From assembly GCA_008638375.1 (NCBI GenBank), contig CM018051.1, positions 36,673,240 through 36,737,239 of the forward strand: a stretch of 64,000 bases of DNA. The letters run 5' to 3'. Below, in pieces: positions 1-12,870 of this stretch. The first letter of the stretch is position 1, and each line of letters begins with the position of its first letter. Made by a program: the position numbers and the translations under genes. Under the pieces are notes generated by a model. The model saw only the letters and a program-made list of their open reading frames with translations, was not told the origin of the DNA and ran no database searches. This DNA is from Nyssa sinensis (lineage: Eukaryota; Streptophyta; Magnoliopsida; Cornales; Nyssaceae).

Positions 1-1256
1 CAATGCAGACTGAAGTGGTTGAGTTTGACTATCTCAAGGAGCTGTATGCAACCAATGAAGATTTTTAGGATATTTGGGCAAAATGTCAGTCGGGATCTTC
101 TACTGACAGAATGCATATTCAAGAAGGTTATCTGTTTCGAGGCAACCAATTGTGCATCCCGCGGAGTTCACTACGAGATCAGATAATTCAGGAAGTACAT
201 GGATGGAGGCTTGGGCCCACACTTGGGTCATGACAAAACAGTAGCTCTTGCTGAGAAGAGGTATTATTGGCCCCAACTAAAACGAGACGTCGGCAATCAT
301 GTTAAAAGATGCCCCGTTTGTTAGGCTGTCAAAGGCCAATCTCAAAATACGGATCTATACATGCCTTTGCCCATTTCAACAACACCTTGGGAGGATCTTT
401 CCATGGACTTTGTCTTAGGCCTTCTATGAACCCAATGCGGTTTTGATTATGTATTTATGGTGGTTGATCGGAATTCTAAATTGACTCACTTTATTGCTTA
501 CAAAAAGACCTCAGATGCAGTGCACGTGGAAAATTTTTTTTTCAAAGAGGTTGTTCGTTTGCATGGGGTCCCCAAATCCATCACTTCAGATAGGGACACC
601 AAATTCTTGAGTCATTTTTATGGACCCCTATGGAGGCGATTTGACATATTCCTAAATTTCAGTAACACGAGTCATCCTCAGTTCGATGGTCAAACGGAAG
701 TAGTGAACTGCACTCTTGGGAATTTAATTCGCTACATATCTGGAGAGAAACCAAAACAGTGGGATCTTGCTCTTGCACAGGCTGAGTTTGCTTATAATAG
801 GATGCTAAATCGTTCTACTAGGAAGACCCCATTCCAAATTGTTTATTGTTGTCCCTCCACGCCATGCTTTAGACTTGGTTCCTCTGCCAAAACTTCCTGG
901 TTTGAGTATTGCAGCAGAAAATATGGTGGATCGTATCAAGGCTATTCACGAAGAAGTGCGCCAAAACTTGGAGGAATCTAATGTTAAATACAAGGCAGCT
1001 GCTGATAAAAAGAGAAGGGTTCAAGTATTTCAAGAGGGGGATCTAGTGATAGGTTTATTTGCACAAAGGGAGGGTGCCAGTGGGCACGTACAACAAGCTA
1101 AAAGACAAGAAATATGGTCCTTTCCAGATTCTGCTAGAAAATTAATGATAATGCCTATGTCGTGGACCTTCCTGCAGATATGGCCATCTCTCCTACTTTC
1201 AATGTTACTAATTTGTTTGAATATCATCCTCCTGATATGTCATCTTCTCAATTAAC
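1..1256 (+). pseudogene. Ty3/gypsy pol fragment: RNase H tail, integrase, C-terminal domain
   Basis: This is the 3' part of a retrotransposon polyprotein that enters from the left edge. In order it shows the end of RNase H and the linker (FDYLKELYATNEDF), the integrase zinc-binding region ending CPVC near 310-320, and the rve core. The catalytic triad is visible: Asp in MVVDRNS (about 463), Asp in ITSDRDTKF (about 590) and Glu in GQTEVVN (about 698). A C-terminal domain follows, with the remnant of the usual PADMAISPTFNVTNLFEYHPPD ending. The reading is broken: stops near 69, 322 and 428, a one-base shift near 200-215 and another near 850 between the core and the C-terminal part. The wording is typical of plant chromoviruses (Reina/CRM-like), but no chromodomain was recognised. 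The element is inactive. Confidence 0.93.
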
Positions 1257-1295
1257 TAACTCGAGGTCAAGTTCTTTTCAAGCAAGGGAGACTAA

Positions 1296-1885
1296 TGTAG
1301 AATAGGTTGCAGAAGGATTCAATTTCTAGCACAAAATTACGTGCAATGCCAGAATGGTCAGAATTGCGTGAAATTCAACGGTTGACTTGGAATCGATGTG
1401 CTAATCAATACTCTTCGCTTTGCTAGAACGTATGTCCGTTTTTCGGGCCAATTCATTCGTTTTGGCCTTCAAAAGCACATTTTTACTACTTTTGGTAATA
1501 AATGTGCTACTTAATTTTCTAAAGCTGTAATTGCCGTTTTGGAGCTGTCCTTTTACCAGATTGCTGCTTCAGTTTAGGGTTTTTGATTTATACTTTTAAT
1601 TAGAATATTTCTATTTTTAGTATTTTCCTTATTTTAATTATTTATTTCTTAAACTTATAGTTCTAATCGAATTAGGAGTTGTAGTTCTAGACGAGTTAGG
1701 TTTTGCAGCCTATATAAAAGCTATTTATTTTCATTGTAAGGTTAACTTTCATTCAATAAAGAATTTTTTTTCTAAAATCTTATTCTCTGTACTCGTGGAT
1801 TCGAGTGTGTTACTTTGGTTCGTAAATTCGAAGCGATTCTTCAAGAAGCAGGCGGTGCCCTACTTCTTCATAAGCTTCCGCTACA
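1296..1885 (+). repeat. 3' LTR of the Ty3/gypsy element (TG...CA)
   Basis: The LTR starts TGTAG directly after the purine-rich stretch agcaagggagac (1,281-1,292), a plausible polypurine tract, and ends in CA at 1,885. Inside are a TATA box (cctatataaaagc, about 1,710-1,722) and an AATAAA signal near 1,756-1,762, in the normal U3-R-U5 order. The edges are inferred from TG/CA and context; the 5' LTR is outside the window, so they cannot be confirmed by comparison. Confidence 0.75.
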
Positions 1886-2204
1886 TCAGCATAGTAATAG
1901 GTGTGTTACTATGCCAATTGTGACAACCTGTTTGGACCGCAAATTCATGGGGTCCCACGCCCAACGAAGCTTTTAATTTCCTCCCGCATATATTCACGGC
2001 TCGCCCCAAACACTCCATTATTCCTTGTTGTTATAAAAGTGAGCGAAAGGAGAGCCCAACTGCAAATAGGGTGTCCCAAGTTCCGAATTAAGTTTCACTC
2101 CCTCTATATTTCCCTCTTTCCCTCTCTGTCAGATACACACATACATACATATACATATATATTATATATACACACACATAAGTTATTGTATCTGAAGATA
2201 GCAG
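1886..2204 (+). promoter_or_regulatory. Probable promoter/leader region of MIR164
   Basis: About 320 bp separate the LTR end from the miR164 hairpin. A TATA-like ttataaaagt sits at 2,031-2,040, about 190 bp before the mature miRNA, followed by a CT-rich leader (about 2,097-2,128) and an AC/AT microsatellite (2,130-2,180). That is a normal arrangement for a plant Pol II MIR gene. The promoter role is inference. The nearby LTR could also supply or modify transcription. Confidence 0.4.
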
Positions 2205-2340
2205 CTAGGTGGGTGATGAGCAAGATGGAGAAGCAGGGCACGTGCATTACTAACTCATGCTCTCTCACCTGCTGTGCTTCTGTTACCTCTGTGAGTTAGT
2301 GCTTCATGTGCCCGTCTTCCCCATCTTGACCACTCCATCT
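2205..2340 (+). ncRNA. MIR164: MIR164 microRNA precursor hairpin
   Basis: The 5' arm carries the conserved 21-nt plant miR164 at 2,226-2,246 (begins tggagaagcaggg, ends cgtgca). The 3' arm carries a star-type sequence at 2,305-2,325 (begins catgtgcccgtc, ends ccatc). The duplex has only about five mismatches or wobbles, and pairing continues below it (caagatgg with ccatcttg). The upper stem also pairs (actaactca near 2,248 with tgagttagt near 2,291). Established knowledge: miR164 guides cleavage of NAC-domain mRNAs (CUC1/CUC2, NAC1, ORE1 types) controlling organ boundaries, lateral roots and ageing. The hairpin and both arms are intact, so the locus looks functional. Which family member (a, b, c...) it is cannot be told here. 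Confidence 0.96.
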
Positions 2341-2345
2341 TATTC

Positions 2346-5300
2346 CCACTGGATAGCAATACCAAGAAGATCAAGTCTTGGTGGTCATCGCGGTTGAATC
2401 CTGCAAGCTAATCATATCGGCAAACCTTTATTTTCAAGTGAGTCTGGATTGAATCAACACTGTCATACTTAAATTCGTTGAGTAGTCATAATTAAGATCA
2501 GCACTGATTTTTTCAACATAGCGGCGCTGAGGAACAATTGATCACTAAATAGATGTTGACATCATAATTACACGACGTGATCATATGGAGATAAGGTTCA
2601 CTTTACTAATTAAGGTATGCTGTACAGTCACCATCCTACTGGTGAAGTTTGATTCAACTTGACATATTGCCCTCTCTTCCTCTTCAAACAAATAGTTTAT
2701 GTAATTAACTGGAATGATTTGATTGCATTAACCATGCAAACTCTAGTGCATAACTAGTACTGCTGATATTATTCCATGAAAATATTACAAATTAAGATGG
2801 TTAAATACAACTCAGCTTTGATGGATGTGTTAAAGATAAAAGCTTTAGAGCCTGTGGCTCATTCTTAATCAGTATAACAGGTCCCTCCTGTAGGACAGAA
2901 TCTAGGAAATGATTTTGCTCTGGCTTGAGCCTCGAGCCTTGAGCAAAGAATGTCCATAAACTTGATATGGACACTGATTTTGAGCTGCATGTACTGTCTG
3001 GTCCTTAATAATCAACTGTGAAAATCACTAATATAGGATTGGAATCTAGAATTCACCATATTTTTTAGGATGGTAAAAGCAATTGAGTTGTTGCCAAATT
3101 GTTTCCAACTCTGAGGATGCCATGTTATTCATTTGGGACCTTCCAATATTTGGAGGACATGATAGAGCATCAGTCATACTCTTTCAGGAATATAATGTTC
3201 GAGGACATATTGGGCAGATACAGATTGGCGGGTGAATTGTCCTTTTCTTGTTTGTTCTCGTAAATCTTTATATAAATGGGTTTAGTTTGCATCTTCTTTT
3301 TTTGTTTTTTAAAGTTGGATCATGATGAAATTCAATTAACCTTTGTGTATCACATACAGAAACACATTCCTATAAGGATCAGATGCATATAGTGGGGGCA
3401 CCTATGCACTGCAATTTTAAAAACCAATTGAAGACAATTCAATATTTTATTAGTTTTTAAACTCACCTCAACCAAGTAAATTTTTTAAACTTGCTTTCAC
3501 TAACGATTAATGATACATTGGGAAAAAACAAGGAGAGAGTAAGATATGTTGCTTTGATTTTAGAAGCTACTTCAACTATTTTGCTCCTTACATGCACTAA
3601 CATTCCACACTCAAATCAGATCATGATTTAGGGCTTCAACACTAAATTTTGATAGATTTTTTTGTTAACTTTGTTTACTTAATTTATTTTGTTTTCTTCA
3701 ATTGGTGATTTAGTGATTAGTTTTTAAATTAATAATATTTTTTTCTTTCTATTTTTTTCAATGACGTTCATGGGTTTGATCAAGAAACACTAGATAAAGG
3801 TTTAAAGGAAAACACTTCAACATCAGAAGGATGGCCAGAAAAATAGATATTTGTATGAATTTATGTGTATGTATCTATTTCTTTTCTTCGCCTTTTAGAT
3901 TTTTTTCAGTCAAAATCTATATTGAAGGACACATTAGTTCTAGTGTTACTTTCCTTTCCTTTTTGTGTGCAAGTAATATAGAGAGAATGAGAGGAAAATG
4001 TCTCTCAAGGTTGCTTAGGAAACAATATTAATTGAAAAATGTGGAGAAAAAGTACCCTCAAAATGTCTTAATAGATATTTTGATTTGAATTAGACATTAA
4101 TTTACAATTAATTTTACCTCATAACTCATCCAAATATAAAACTTTTAAATTAATTCATATAACTACTCTAAGAGGCATTTAAGATATAAATAGAGAGAGT
4201 GAGACAGAGTGGGGTGGGGGAACCCTCAAAATGGATAGTGAGATCTTTATTGACTCAGATTTTGATTATTCATTATTATTTAGCTAAATTCTCATTTATT
4301 GATAATGCATTGATTTTTTTTCCTTTATTGTTTGAGTTTTATTGTTCTTGATGATTGAATTTGAAGTGATAAGTTTCTCTTGAGATCACTCATTACTTTC
4401 TAGAATGGGAATGTTCAGAGAAAAAGTGTGATATATATTTTGTACATATAGATATTTGTTCTATACATATGCATAATATATACAAAATAGCCATTCAATT
4501 TCCAATTAAAAAAAAAACTTTCCATTTTAAAATTTATAAATACCAATCAAAATTAAAATTTACTTTATATTAATGTTCCATTTGAAGCTTCAAGGAGTAA
4601 TTGTGGATGAAGAAAAAAAAATTTCAGAACTAGACTTGCTAATTTTGCTCAATTTTCAAGTTCAAAGTGAAATGTTCTTTCTTTGCATTTTTTAAATACC
4701 AATTAAAATTACAATTATTTTTCTTTCTTTTTCAATTGAAGCTTGAAGGAGCATAGACGAGGATGTGCAAAATAATAGTTTTAGAACCATAATAGCTAGT
4801 TGAGGTCATCTAGAAAAAGCTAGTTTTCTTTATGTTGGAGAACTTAAGTTTTATGAATTGTTTATCTATGACAATTATATTTTATTTTGTATTAAAAATT
4901 ACTCATTAACAAAAGGAAGGAATGGGGGATCACAATAGATGGAAATTCTAGAGCATCTTTTCTTCACCTTTGATTTTCTAGTGTTGTTTGGAAAGCAGTA
5001 CCTTTGCCTCCGGAATAAAACCCCAGGAAGTTGGAGCCAAAAACTCCAATGGACCATACCCACCTTAAGGAAGATTCATTCTCAGTTACTATTCTAAAAT
5101 TAGTCGTTTTGGTACAATATACTCATGTTTTAAATATCGGATCGGAATTGCTAGTTGAACTAGAAAAAATAGGAACCAGTGCAGAATTCGGTTTGGTCTG
5201 ATAGAACCTCAAAAAAAATTATCAACAAAAATTGTTAGATTTAGTCAAATTATCAACTGTTGAAACAGTGTCTAATAAAAAAAATTTACTTATCATGTTT

Positions 5301-6361
5301 TTATGATTGTTTATTTAAATGATAAGTCCATAAATTAAAGTTTAGAAGATAAATTATTAAAAAGTTCAGAATTATAAACTTTACACATCTTTCTACTTTA
5401 TTCTTAAATATGTTTCTAGTAATAAGATTTTTTTTTATTGGGGGTAAGTAATCCAGATAGATTGGCACATGATATGTTTCGTTTTGTAAACCGTGACTAG
5501 CCTAAGTCACTAGTATAAAGATACTAAAACAAACATGTAAGTGTTTGAGAGAAAAAAAGTATACGAAATGTGACTAATTGTTAAAATGGTCCATATAGAG
5601 TTTAACGTACCTATCAATGGAGTGTTTTTGTTAATCCTTAAACCCTACATGATAGTTATCTTGTGTGTGAGCTATTATGTTTTAACAGTTTGCAATATTT
5701 ATGTTTCTATCAAAATTATATACATGTATTGTTGGGCATGGTGGTTTACATTTAGAGGTAAGTGGATGTACAACAAGGGATCCATTACTCTCATGTAAAA
5801 AGAGAGAGTGTCTTCTGTGATCTTTTATGATATAATTCAGGAAGTTCCTTCGAAGAGGTTGGGTGATAATTATAAAAGAATTTTCTAATTTCACCAACCC
5901 AAGTTGATATTAGTTACGTTAAACACATGATTAAGTTGGGGTTTGATGGTATATCCATACCCTAATGACTTAATCAGGATCTTGTATAATAGAAAGATTG
6001 AATTACACGATAATTATTGATGAAAGGGTTCACAACTAAATTTCTTATATCTCGGTTAGTCATGACATGCTGCCAAGTGTCACTCTAGACTTGTAATTCC
6101 ATTAGGGAAAAATTAGATAGGGTTGTTATTCAAATTAAATTAGAAAAATCTATAGTTTTTAATACCTTTAAGTATTAATTCTTACAACCAAGCTAGTATG
6201 AATTTAAGGGGGTCATACCCAAAAGTGTTATGTGTAATTTAAAGAATTAAGTTAGGCTTAACAGCTAATAGTAGCTAGAAAAAGGATTGACTTTAATATC
6301 AATAGCAAGTGTAAAGATAAAGGCTAGGCGCTCTTCTCCTACACCTTGAGTAGGTCATCCA

Positions 6362-6407
<46 letters not shown>

Positions 6408-6503
6408 CTTCAAGAGTTAAAGGTTCCTTTGAAGTTTGGGAGGTTCTTTAATTATAAGATTCACCTATATTGAAACACTTAGAGATTGAATGCTTGTGTA
6501 ATT
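2346..6503. other. AT-rich intergenic DNA, no gene recognised
   Basis: No reading frame here resembles a protein and no RNA gene was seen. The stretch has many homopolymer A/T runs and a pure CT microsatellite at about 6,366-6,404. Short ORFs (for example 3,831-4,031 and 5,586-5,798) have AT-driven composition and no recognisable domain. Confidence 0.6.
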
Positions 6504-6854
6504 CACTACAAGAGTAAAGGCTTTTTAGCGACACACATAAATCATCACTAATAATGACTTTTAGCGGTGCACAAATTGTGTGTTGCTAAAAGTAGTGAAA
6601 AAGTCCATTTCCTATGCGCAGGAGCCTTTTTGCTATGCTTAATAACCTTTAGTGATGCATGCGAGCATCGAAAATATTCACAGACTTTTAGTGACCCCCT
6701 ATCGTGGGTCATAAATTGTTACAAAAAATTACGCATTAACAAAATGATGTCATTAGATGTATTAGCAACGTGACGCACATATGTACCCTTTGGCAACACA
6801 CACTAATAACATATTAAAGCACCCAAATCAACTCATCCTACTCGTACTACCAAT

Positions 6855-6907
<53 letters not shown>

Positions 6908-7693
6908 GGCGCCCTACTTGCGATCTTCGACGAAGGTCAACGACCAGTCAATGATGACTCTCCATCACCGATGATTCCCTACCTCTCTTCTTTGACAAAT
7001 TTGTCTCTCTCTTCTCTCAGAAATTTGGTTCTCTCTTCTCTCAAGTCTAACACCGACGACAACCAAACGACGATTCCCCATCGTCGGCCACCATCACTCT
7101 CTCTCGTTAGTGTCTATCTGGTCTCATTTTAATTTGTTCTTTAGTTTCTATTTTAGATCATTATTCAAGACTTTGTCCAAAAAATTATTTGAAAATTCCA
7201 TAGTCTTAGCCTTCTCTACTCTTTCTAAATTTGATGCTAAATAAATAGAATGTATTTGAAAGGAATCAAAAACAATATGGTGGATTGTTGGGTCGGTGTA
7301 GAATTTGTGAAGAAATTTGTGTTGTTCTGCTTGATGTTAGCTTTGGGGTTTTGTTGGGTTAATGTTAATATTAATATTTTAGGTTATACTAATTTTAAGT
7401 TTTCTATATTGAGATTTATTGTGCTACATGATGACTTGAGGCTACAGCTTATTGGTTTTAATGAAGTTGTTAATAAAAGTCTTGTTTTTGGGCCCAGGAT
7501 TTATAGTGTTAGATATTGATATCCTCTATAATCATATTTGTTTCTATTTTTAGTTGGTTTTGACTCATTGTTAGGGCTGGATTTGTATGGAAGTTATCAT
7601 TTTGGATACCTATTTTTGTTGTGAGTTTGTGATGTTGTTAATGATGAACTAGTTGATTTTTTAGCTTCTATTTAATGTGTTTATAATAGCTTT
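6504..7693 (+). mobile_element. CACTA-like transposon end (non-autonomous or truncated)
   Basis: CACTACAAGAG at 6,504 is the standard terminus of plant CACTA (En/Spm) transposons. It is followed by subterminal repeats of the ttttagcgacac / cttttagcggtg kind (about 6,521-6,570) and related ttagtgatg/ttagtgacc motifs to 6,700. A CT microsatellite (6,855-6,904) and a short GC-richer stretch follow. No transposase was found and the opposite end was not located. The right boundary given is only where the next element starts. A short ORF at 7,250-7,519 is unrecognised. Confidence 0.55.
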
Positions 7694-10583
7694 TGTAAAG
7701 ATCTGAAAAATTAGAGTAAATTTTTCATTTTGCTGACATGACACTATTCATGCATTATTTGCCGATAGGGCACTATACATACATCATTTAGACATAAGTC
7801 ATATTTAGAGAAATAATTTGAGTATGCCATAGAAGGAAAATATGCTTAGAATGTTAAAATATAACTCCTGTGAGAATTTGAGTAAAATCGAAGATAGTTT
7901 AAAAAACAGGCCCAAAAGGCTAGCCCGGGTGGGCCCGGCCACACCCGCCAACACTCGAAAACACGTTTTTGAAAAAATATTATTGAAAATAATTTTAAGA
8001 ATTTTGGTTAAATCAGAATATCCATTTGAGGCATTTTGGGACAAGTTGTAGTGTAACAGGGTCCCGCAGCTCATTAAGGGCAAAAGGATCTTTTCATCCC
8101 TTGGCCCTTTAGTAAATAAGACACTTAGGAGTTAAAATCTTCAGAATTTGGCTGGAGAAAGTGCTGCAACTCGTGCTTGGGGAGAAACCATGAAGAAAAC
8201 CTAGGTTTTTCAACTTGTTACCTTCCAAAATTCATCTCTAACCTTGGAATCTCTCAAGGCTTCCTTCTGGGAAGTTGTTCCCCACCATAAGGGCTATAAT
8301 CCTATCGATTGGTTCAGCTTCAAAGTGAACACAACTCCCTAGTGTTGAGAAAAACCCTTCTAGCTTATGATATTTTGCTAAGTAGAGAATATAGTTAAGT
8401 TTAGTAGTGTTTTTATAAGTTGATTGTATGACTTACATACTTTCTTGTTGTTAGAAAACCACCTAACATATAATTACTTTGAAAACCTAGGGTTAGTACT
8501 TTGTGTTCTTATGTATTCTTTGAGAATTTGGAACTGTTGTGAGCATGTAACATGAATATATATATATATATATATATAATTGATGGTATTATAGGCTATG
8601 TTCATGTAGACAAAGTATTGTAGTTTGAGAGTTATGATTTCCTTAATGCATGATGTATAATTTAAGGCATACCCCATGTGTTTGATAAAATGACTCATTG
8701 AAATTACATAATTGCATAGCAAAATTAAGGCATATTGGCATATTGTGAATCTTTGGCAACATGGTATGTGTTGAGCACTTTGGTGCTATATATTATGAGG
8801 GTGTAGATCCTGTGGTGAAAAATCTAAAATCTAGCTATTAGTACCCACGTTCTAACGGGGACAAATCGTGAAGCGAGACATACGATTGGTACTTGCGTTC
8901 CAAAGGGGAAGGACCGTGAAGCGAGACATGGGTTAGGCATAAAGTTGCATATGTGTGTCATGTATATTGCCATTGCATTACATTAATGAATTGAAAGGTT
9001 TATACCTTACAAATGTTCACTTTGCACATGCCACGACTTACCTTTATTCTTTATATTAGCATTATGTCATACAAGCCGACGTAGTTACTCTATATGGGAT
9101 TACATATTATTGATGAGACACCCGGCACATAAGACTTGATGAAGTCTTGAAGCATGGAGGGAGAAATAAACTTTCGAAGTATATTTGGCCTAAGGGCCAT
9201 GTTTTGTATGTAGGGGCATAAGCCCTATGAAGTTTATTTCTTGTTTAAATTTTAGACCTTGTGTAAGTTATAAACTTAATTTTATGTTGGATTATATGTA
9301 ATTGTGTATTAATGTAAATAAAGAGCATGGAGCTCTACGTAGTTACTTGTTTTTGAATATGCTTGTGAATATTAGAAATATAAAACTGTATAAACAATTA
9401 TTCTATTAGGTGTTGTTGTTAGTGTTGCAGAGGAATGGATGAGAAAATAGGTCAATAAACAAAGGAGACTATAGTAAAATTTTTCAAAAAAACATAGTAA
9501 CTAGATTGAGTGGAGCGAGAGAGCATACCTAGATTTTCTAAGTAGGGAATTAAATGACTTAAGAAGAAAAAGAAAGCTAAAGAAATGAAAAATAGAGGCA
9601 ATTAGTACGAAAATCACTTGAGGTTGAAAAATAAGGGAAAAAGGGGTAAAATGGTCATTTTACATATTTTAGAGTCCCACACCAAGTTTGGTGATGAAAT
9701 AAATTGAAATGGGTATAAAAATATCAAAACCAAGATTTTTGGACTAAGGTTGGAATGCTGGTACTATAGCAATTTAGCTACTAGAATACTGTAACAATGA
9801 ACAATAGCCCAGCAGACCAACAAACTAACAACCCACTCCCTGCCCATCCTCGCACCTGTGCGACTGGCCACCCCTCCTCTTGAGCACCCGGCATGCCTCG
9901 AGCACCTTACACTCCTCCCCGCACGCCTGCTGCTGCACGCCTTACACTTACGCGTGCACCTACAGCCCTAGGGCATGCCATGACTTGCCTTTTAAGGCCA
10001 TTCACTTCCATGTTAGACACCACCAATTGGAGCCCCTTTTAGGCCACTTTTGGCCACTTATACCAAGCCATGTTGAATACCTTTCTGGGACACATTTTAG
10101 TTATTATTCAAGGCCATGTTTGGCCACCTCCTTAGACCATTTTTGGTAGACTTTTTGACCTATCCTTGGTCTATGCCTTGGGAAAATTTTTAGCCTACTT
10201 TAGCCATCAATTTGAGCCACCTTGGGCAAACATTTTTGGCTAGTTTTTACCAATGTCTTAGACCATTTTTGAACAACCTTCTAAGTTGCTTTTTGAACAA
10301 TATTTGGGGCCATTGTTTCAAGGCACATTAGAGACATTTTTGGGACCATCTTGGAGGTCATGCTTGGACATGACTTAGACTATTTTTGACCATTGGTTAG
10401 GGAAATATTTGACTAGTATTTGGAACTCATCTTGGGTGGGTCTAGTTAGCATTTCTCATTCTTAATTTTGGAAAACATAAAAAAATTAATATGAAATCAA
10501 CTAAATCCATTAATTGTATTTAATTAATTCTTTTTAGTTCATTTTTATTCACTCGCCGGGTTTTAAAAATTCGAGGCGTGACA
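7694..10583 (+). repeat. Solo LTR, copy A of a ~2.8-kb LTR family
   Basis: The block starts TGTAAAGATCT and ends GAGGCGTGACA. It is flanked by a perfect 5-bp target duplication, GCTTT (7,689-7,693 and 10,584-10,588), and carries no internal coding region, so it is a solo LTR left by recombination. It aligns end to end with 13,870-16,605, and its 3' part aligns in reverse with 19,902-21,084. The TATA region of copy B (tagtataaatagg) is degraded here (tagtaaataag, about 8,110). A (TA)n run lies at 8,557-8,579. Proteins predicted across it are meaningless. The TGT...GCGTGACA ends resemble Ty3/gypsy LTRs, but no coding part is attached to prove the superfamily. Confidence 0.85.
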
Positions 10584-10588
10584 GCTTT

Positions 10589-11600
10589 TGAGGAAGATGA
10601 TCTATTAATTTTTCTTTATCATTGACAAGTATTTTGTTCTAAATAAATTATGTTATTAGGGAAACTGTCACATTGTAAAATAAAAATAGTTTATAAAACT
10701 ATCATTGACAGTAATTGCTAAGTCATGTGGATTATTGCTAGTCTTAAAGTGAAGCCTTATGAACCCTCCTAAGTATATCAAACTAAAGAACTATGCAATT
10801 TAAGGTAAGTGACCGTACATATCTACATTATATATGGGTATTACACCTTAGAATTGAATTTGAGTTTAGATATGAACTTTATAATAGCTAAAATGACCTT
10901 AAGTATGGTTTAGTTTTGACTATATGTTAATTCTACTTATGAGAATTACTTTAAAAAAAGTGTTTCTAAACTTTTACGAGCTTTATGTAATTGGTTACTG
11001 GAAAGTTTTTAAAAATTCCATTATAAAAATGAGTTAGAATGCTACTATCTTGTTTGTCTAATCGGTCACAAAGACGTGTCCAAACGAAATTTTCATTCCC
11101 GTATGAACGCGTCTAAGAAAAGTCGTGCACTGATTGGTCGTGACTTGTTAATTTTGTTGCTAATACCTATTCCAACAAGGATTAGGATTTTGTATGATTT
11201 TTTCATTATAAAGGGAGTGCTTTGTGATACACTAAGGAAATCTTGGCCTCTTGAAGTATAGAGATTGTTTTAGAGCTTTTTTACTTTAATTTTTACCTTA
11301 ATATGGTCAATTTCTCTACAAGGTTTGTTCTGTATGTGTGAGTTATATTACCTTGTGTCATGTAGTACACGCAGGTACATACAGTAGGCTAGGGACTTAC
11401 TTCCATTGCATAGGGAGTTTCACACTGCTGCGGTGGTAAATCTATAGATTATGGATGGTGTTGTGGTTGTATAAGGCTAGCTAATCGAAAAGAACCAAAC
11501 AACGAGAAAAGTGACTAGTTTGTAGGATTCGTTCTTAGTGATTTCTCAACCAAATCACGTGTGGTTTGGTTGGTTGTGATCCTTGGATCACAATGCTTTT
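10589..11600. other. Flank of solo LTR A, no gene recognised
   Basis: This resumes the sequence interrupted by solo LTR A. The stretch is AT-rich with a small ORF at 11,076-11,261 that has no recognisable domain. It may include part of the CACTA-like element or of the repeat unit that starts near 11,600. Nothing else could be identified. Confidence 0.4.
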
Positions 11601-12870
11601 TTTTCCTGGTCCTTAAAATCAAGCTTAGTGCTTGATTTCATGGTGTCATAAAAATCCTCACTTGCGGTTTGTTGTTGGTTCTGGCTAAACTTAGACCCAT
11701 TCCACTTAATTTCTTCGATTTTATGAATGATTTTACATGTAGTTTAAGTTATGATGTTCATATATAAACTTAGTTCAAGTTGAATTCTAGGCAGACCTTG
11801 AAGTTCTGTGAATAGCAACTTCTACTAGGTTCTATCACCTCAGAGGTTTAAAAGCTTTTAAAAATTAACCTAACATGCATAGAATTTACACAGGAACTTA
11901 AATGAAGATAGAAAAACTGAATCTAACCTATTTACGATGATTTTATGAGTTTCTCCTTTCTTTTCTCCCTGTTCCAAAAATGTCTTTAGCTCATTCTTGC
12001 ACAATCCTCATGATCTCCCACTTCTAGTTTTAATAGTCGAGCTTAGGTCTTATGTGGCTTGTGTATATATAGAGGGATTTTAGCTTTAAGGTAAAGGAAG
12101 TTTGTGTTTGGTTGTTAAGGGTGGCCATGGTGGACTAGGGTCTGTGGCAGTGTAGGCCACTAGTCGAGCTCTTCCAGGGTTGCATGGTGGTTGGGCTCAG
12201 TGTATGCATGCATTCCTTTTTTCTTCTTCTTGATTTTATGAATTTCTGCCATTATATACATACACACACACACACACAAACTAACACACTCTACTTTGTG
12301 TGACAGCCCTTTAAGTCTTGTGCTAAGCACGTGGCAAATTTAAAAATAATTTTTACATATTTTCTTTTAATTTTTCCTAATTTCCTTCATTTTTTTCATA
12401 ATTATTTTCACACATTTAGTGTGTGTTTATTGGGCTCTCAATACCATGTATAGGTCACATGAGTTTTTTTAATATTTAATATATATTTCTTTTATTTTTA
12501 TGTATTTATTTGTATTTTTCTATATTTTTGCTAACTATTAAATAATTAATTTGTTTAAAAATTCATGATATTTGGTGTAATAATTTTTTCACCACAGGTT
12601 AGTGATATATTGATCACATAACTAGTTAGTCTTACTAACCTAGGTTGGATTAGGTTAGGTTGACCTTAGGTTAGGTTTGATTTTTAATCCTACATAAGTT
12701 ATGGCTTGGTTAGGGTTACAGCTGGTTGTTGAGTTGGATTACTCTCCTAACCCTAGTCAGGTTCATACCTTAATAAAGTCCCAAAGAATTTTAAAAAATC
12801 TCTTTTATTGCTAATACATCATTATACTATTCTAAGCCCTAATTTACTAGGTGTGTGTTATACTTTCAGT
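11600..12870 (+). repeat. Tandem repeat unit 1 (~1.27 kb)
   Basis: This unit is repeated, with divergence, as 12,871-13,869 plus 16,606-16,885. Landmarks occur in the same order in both: the short hairpin aatcaagcttagtgcttgat (about 11,618 and 12,885), a 'drop in the Gly-rich' text ending in gcatgc, a microsatellite (AC here at about 12,262-12,280, AT in unit 2), an AT-rich stretch, then ttagtgat(a/g)tattgaccac-like sequence and a gtgttA(T/C)A-type end. The unit is probably an LTR-derived repeat. No coding capacity was seen. Confidence 0.6.
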
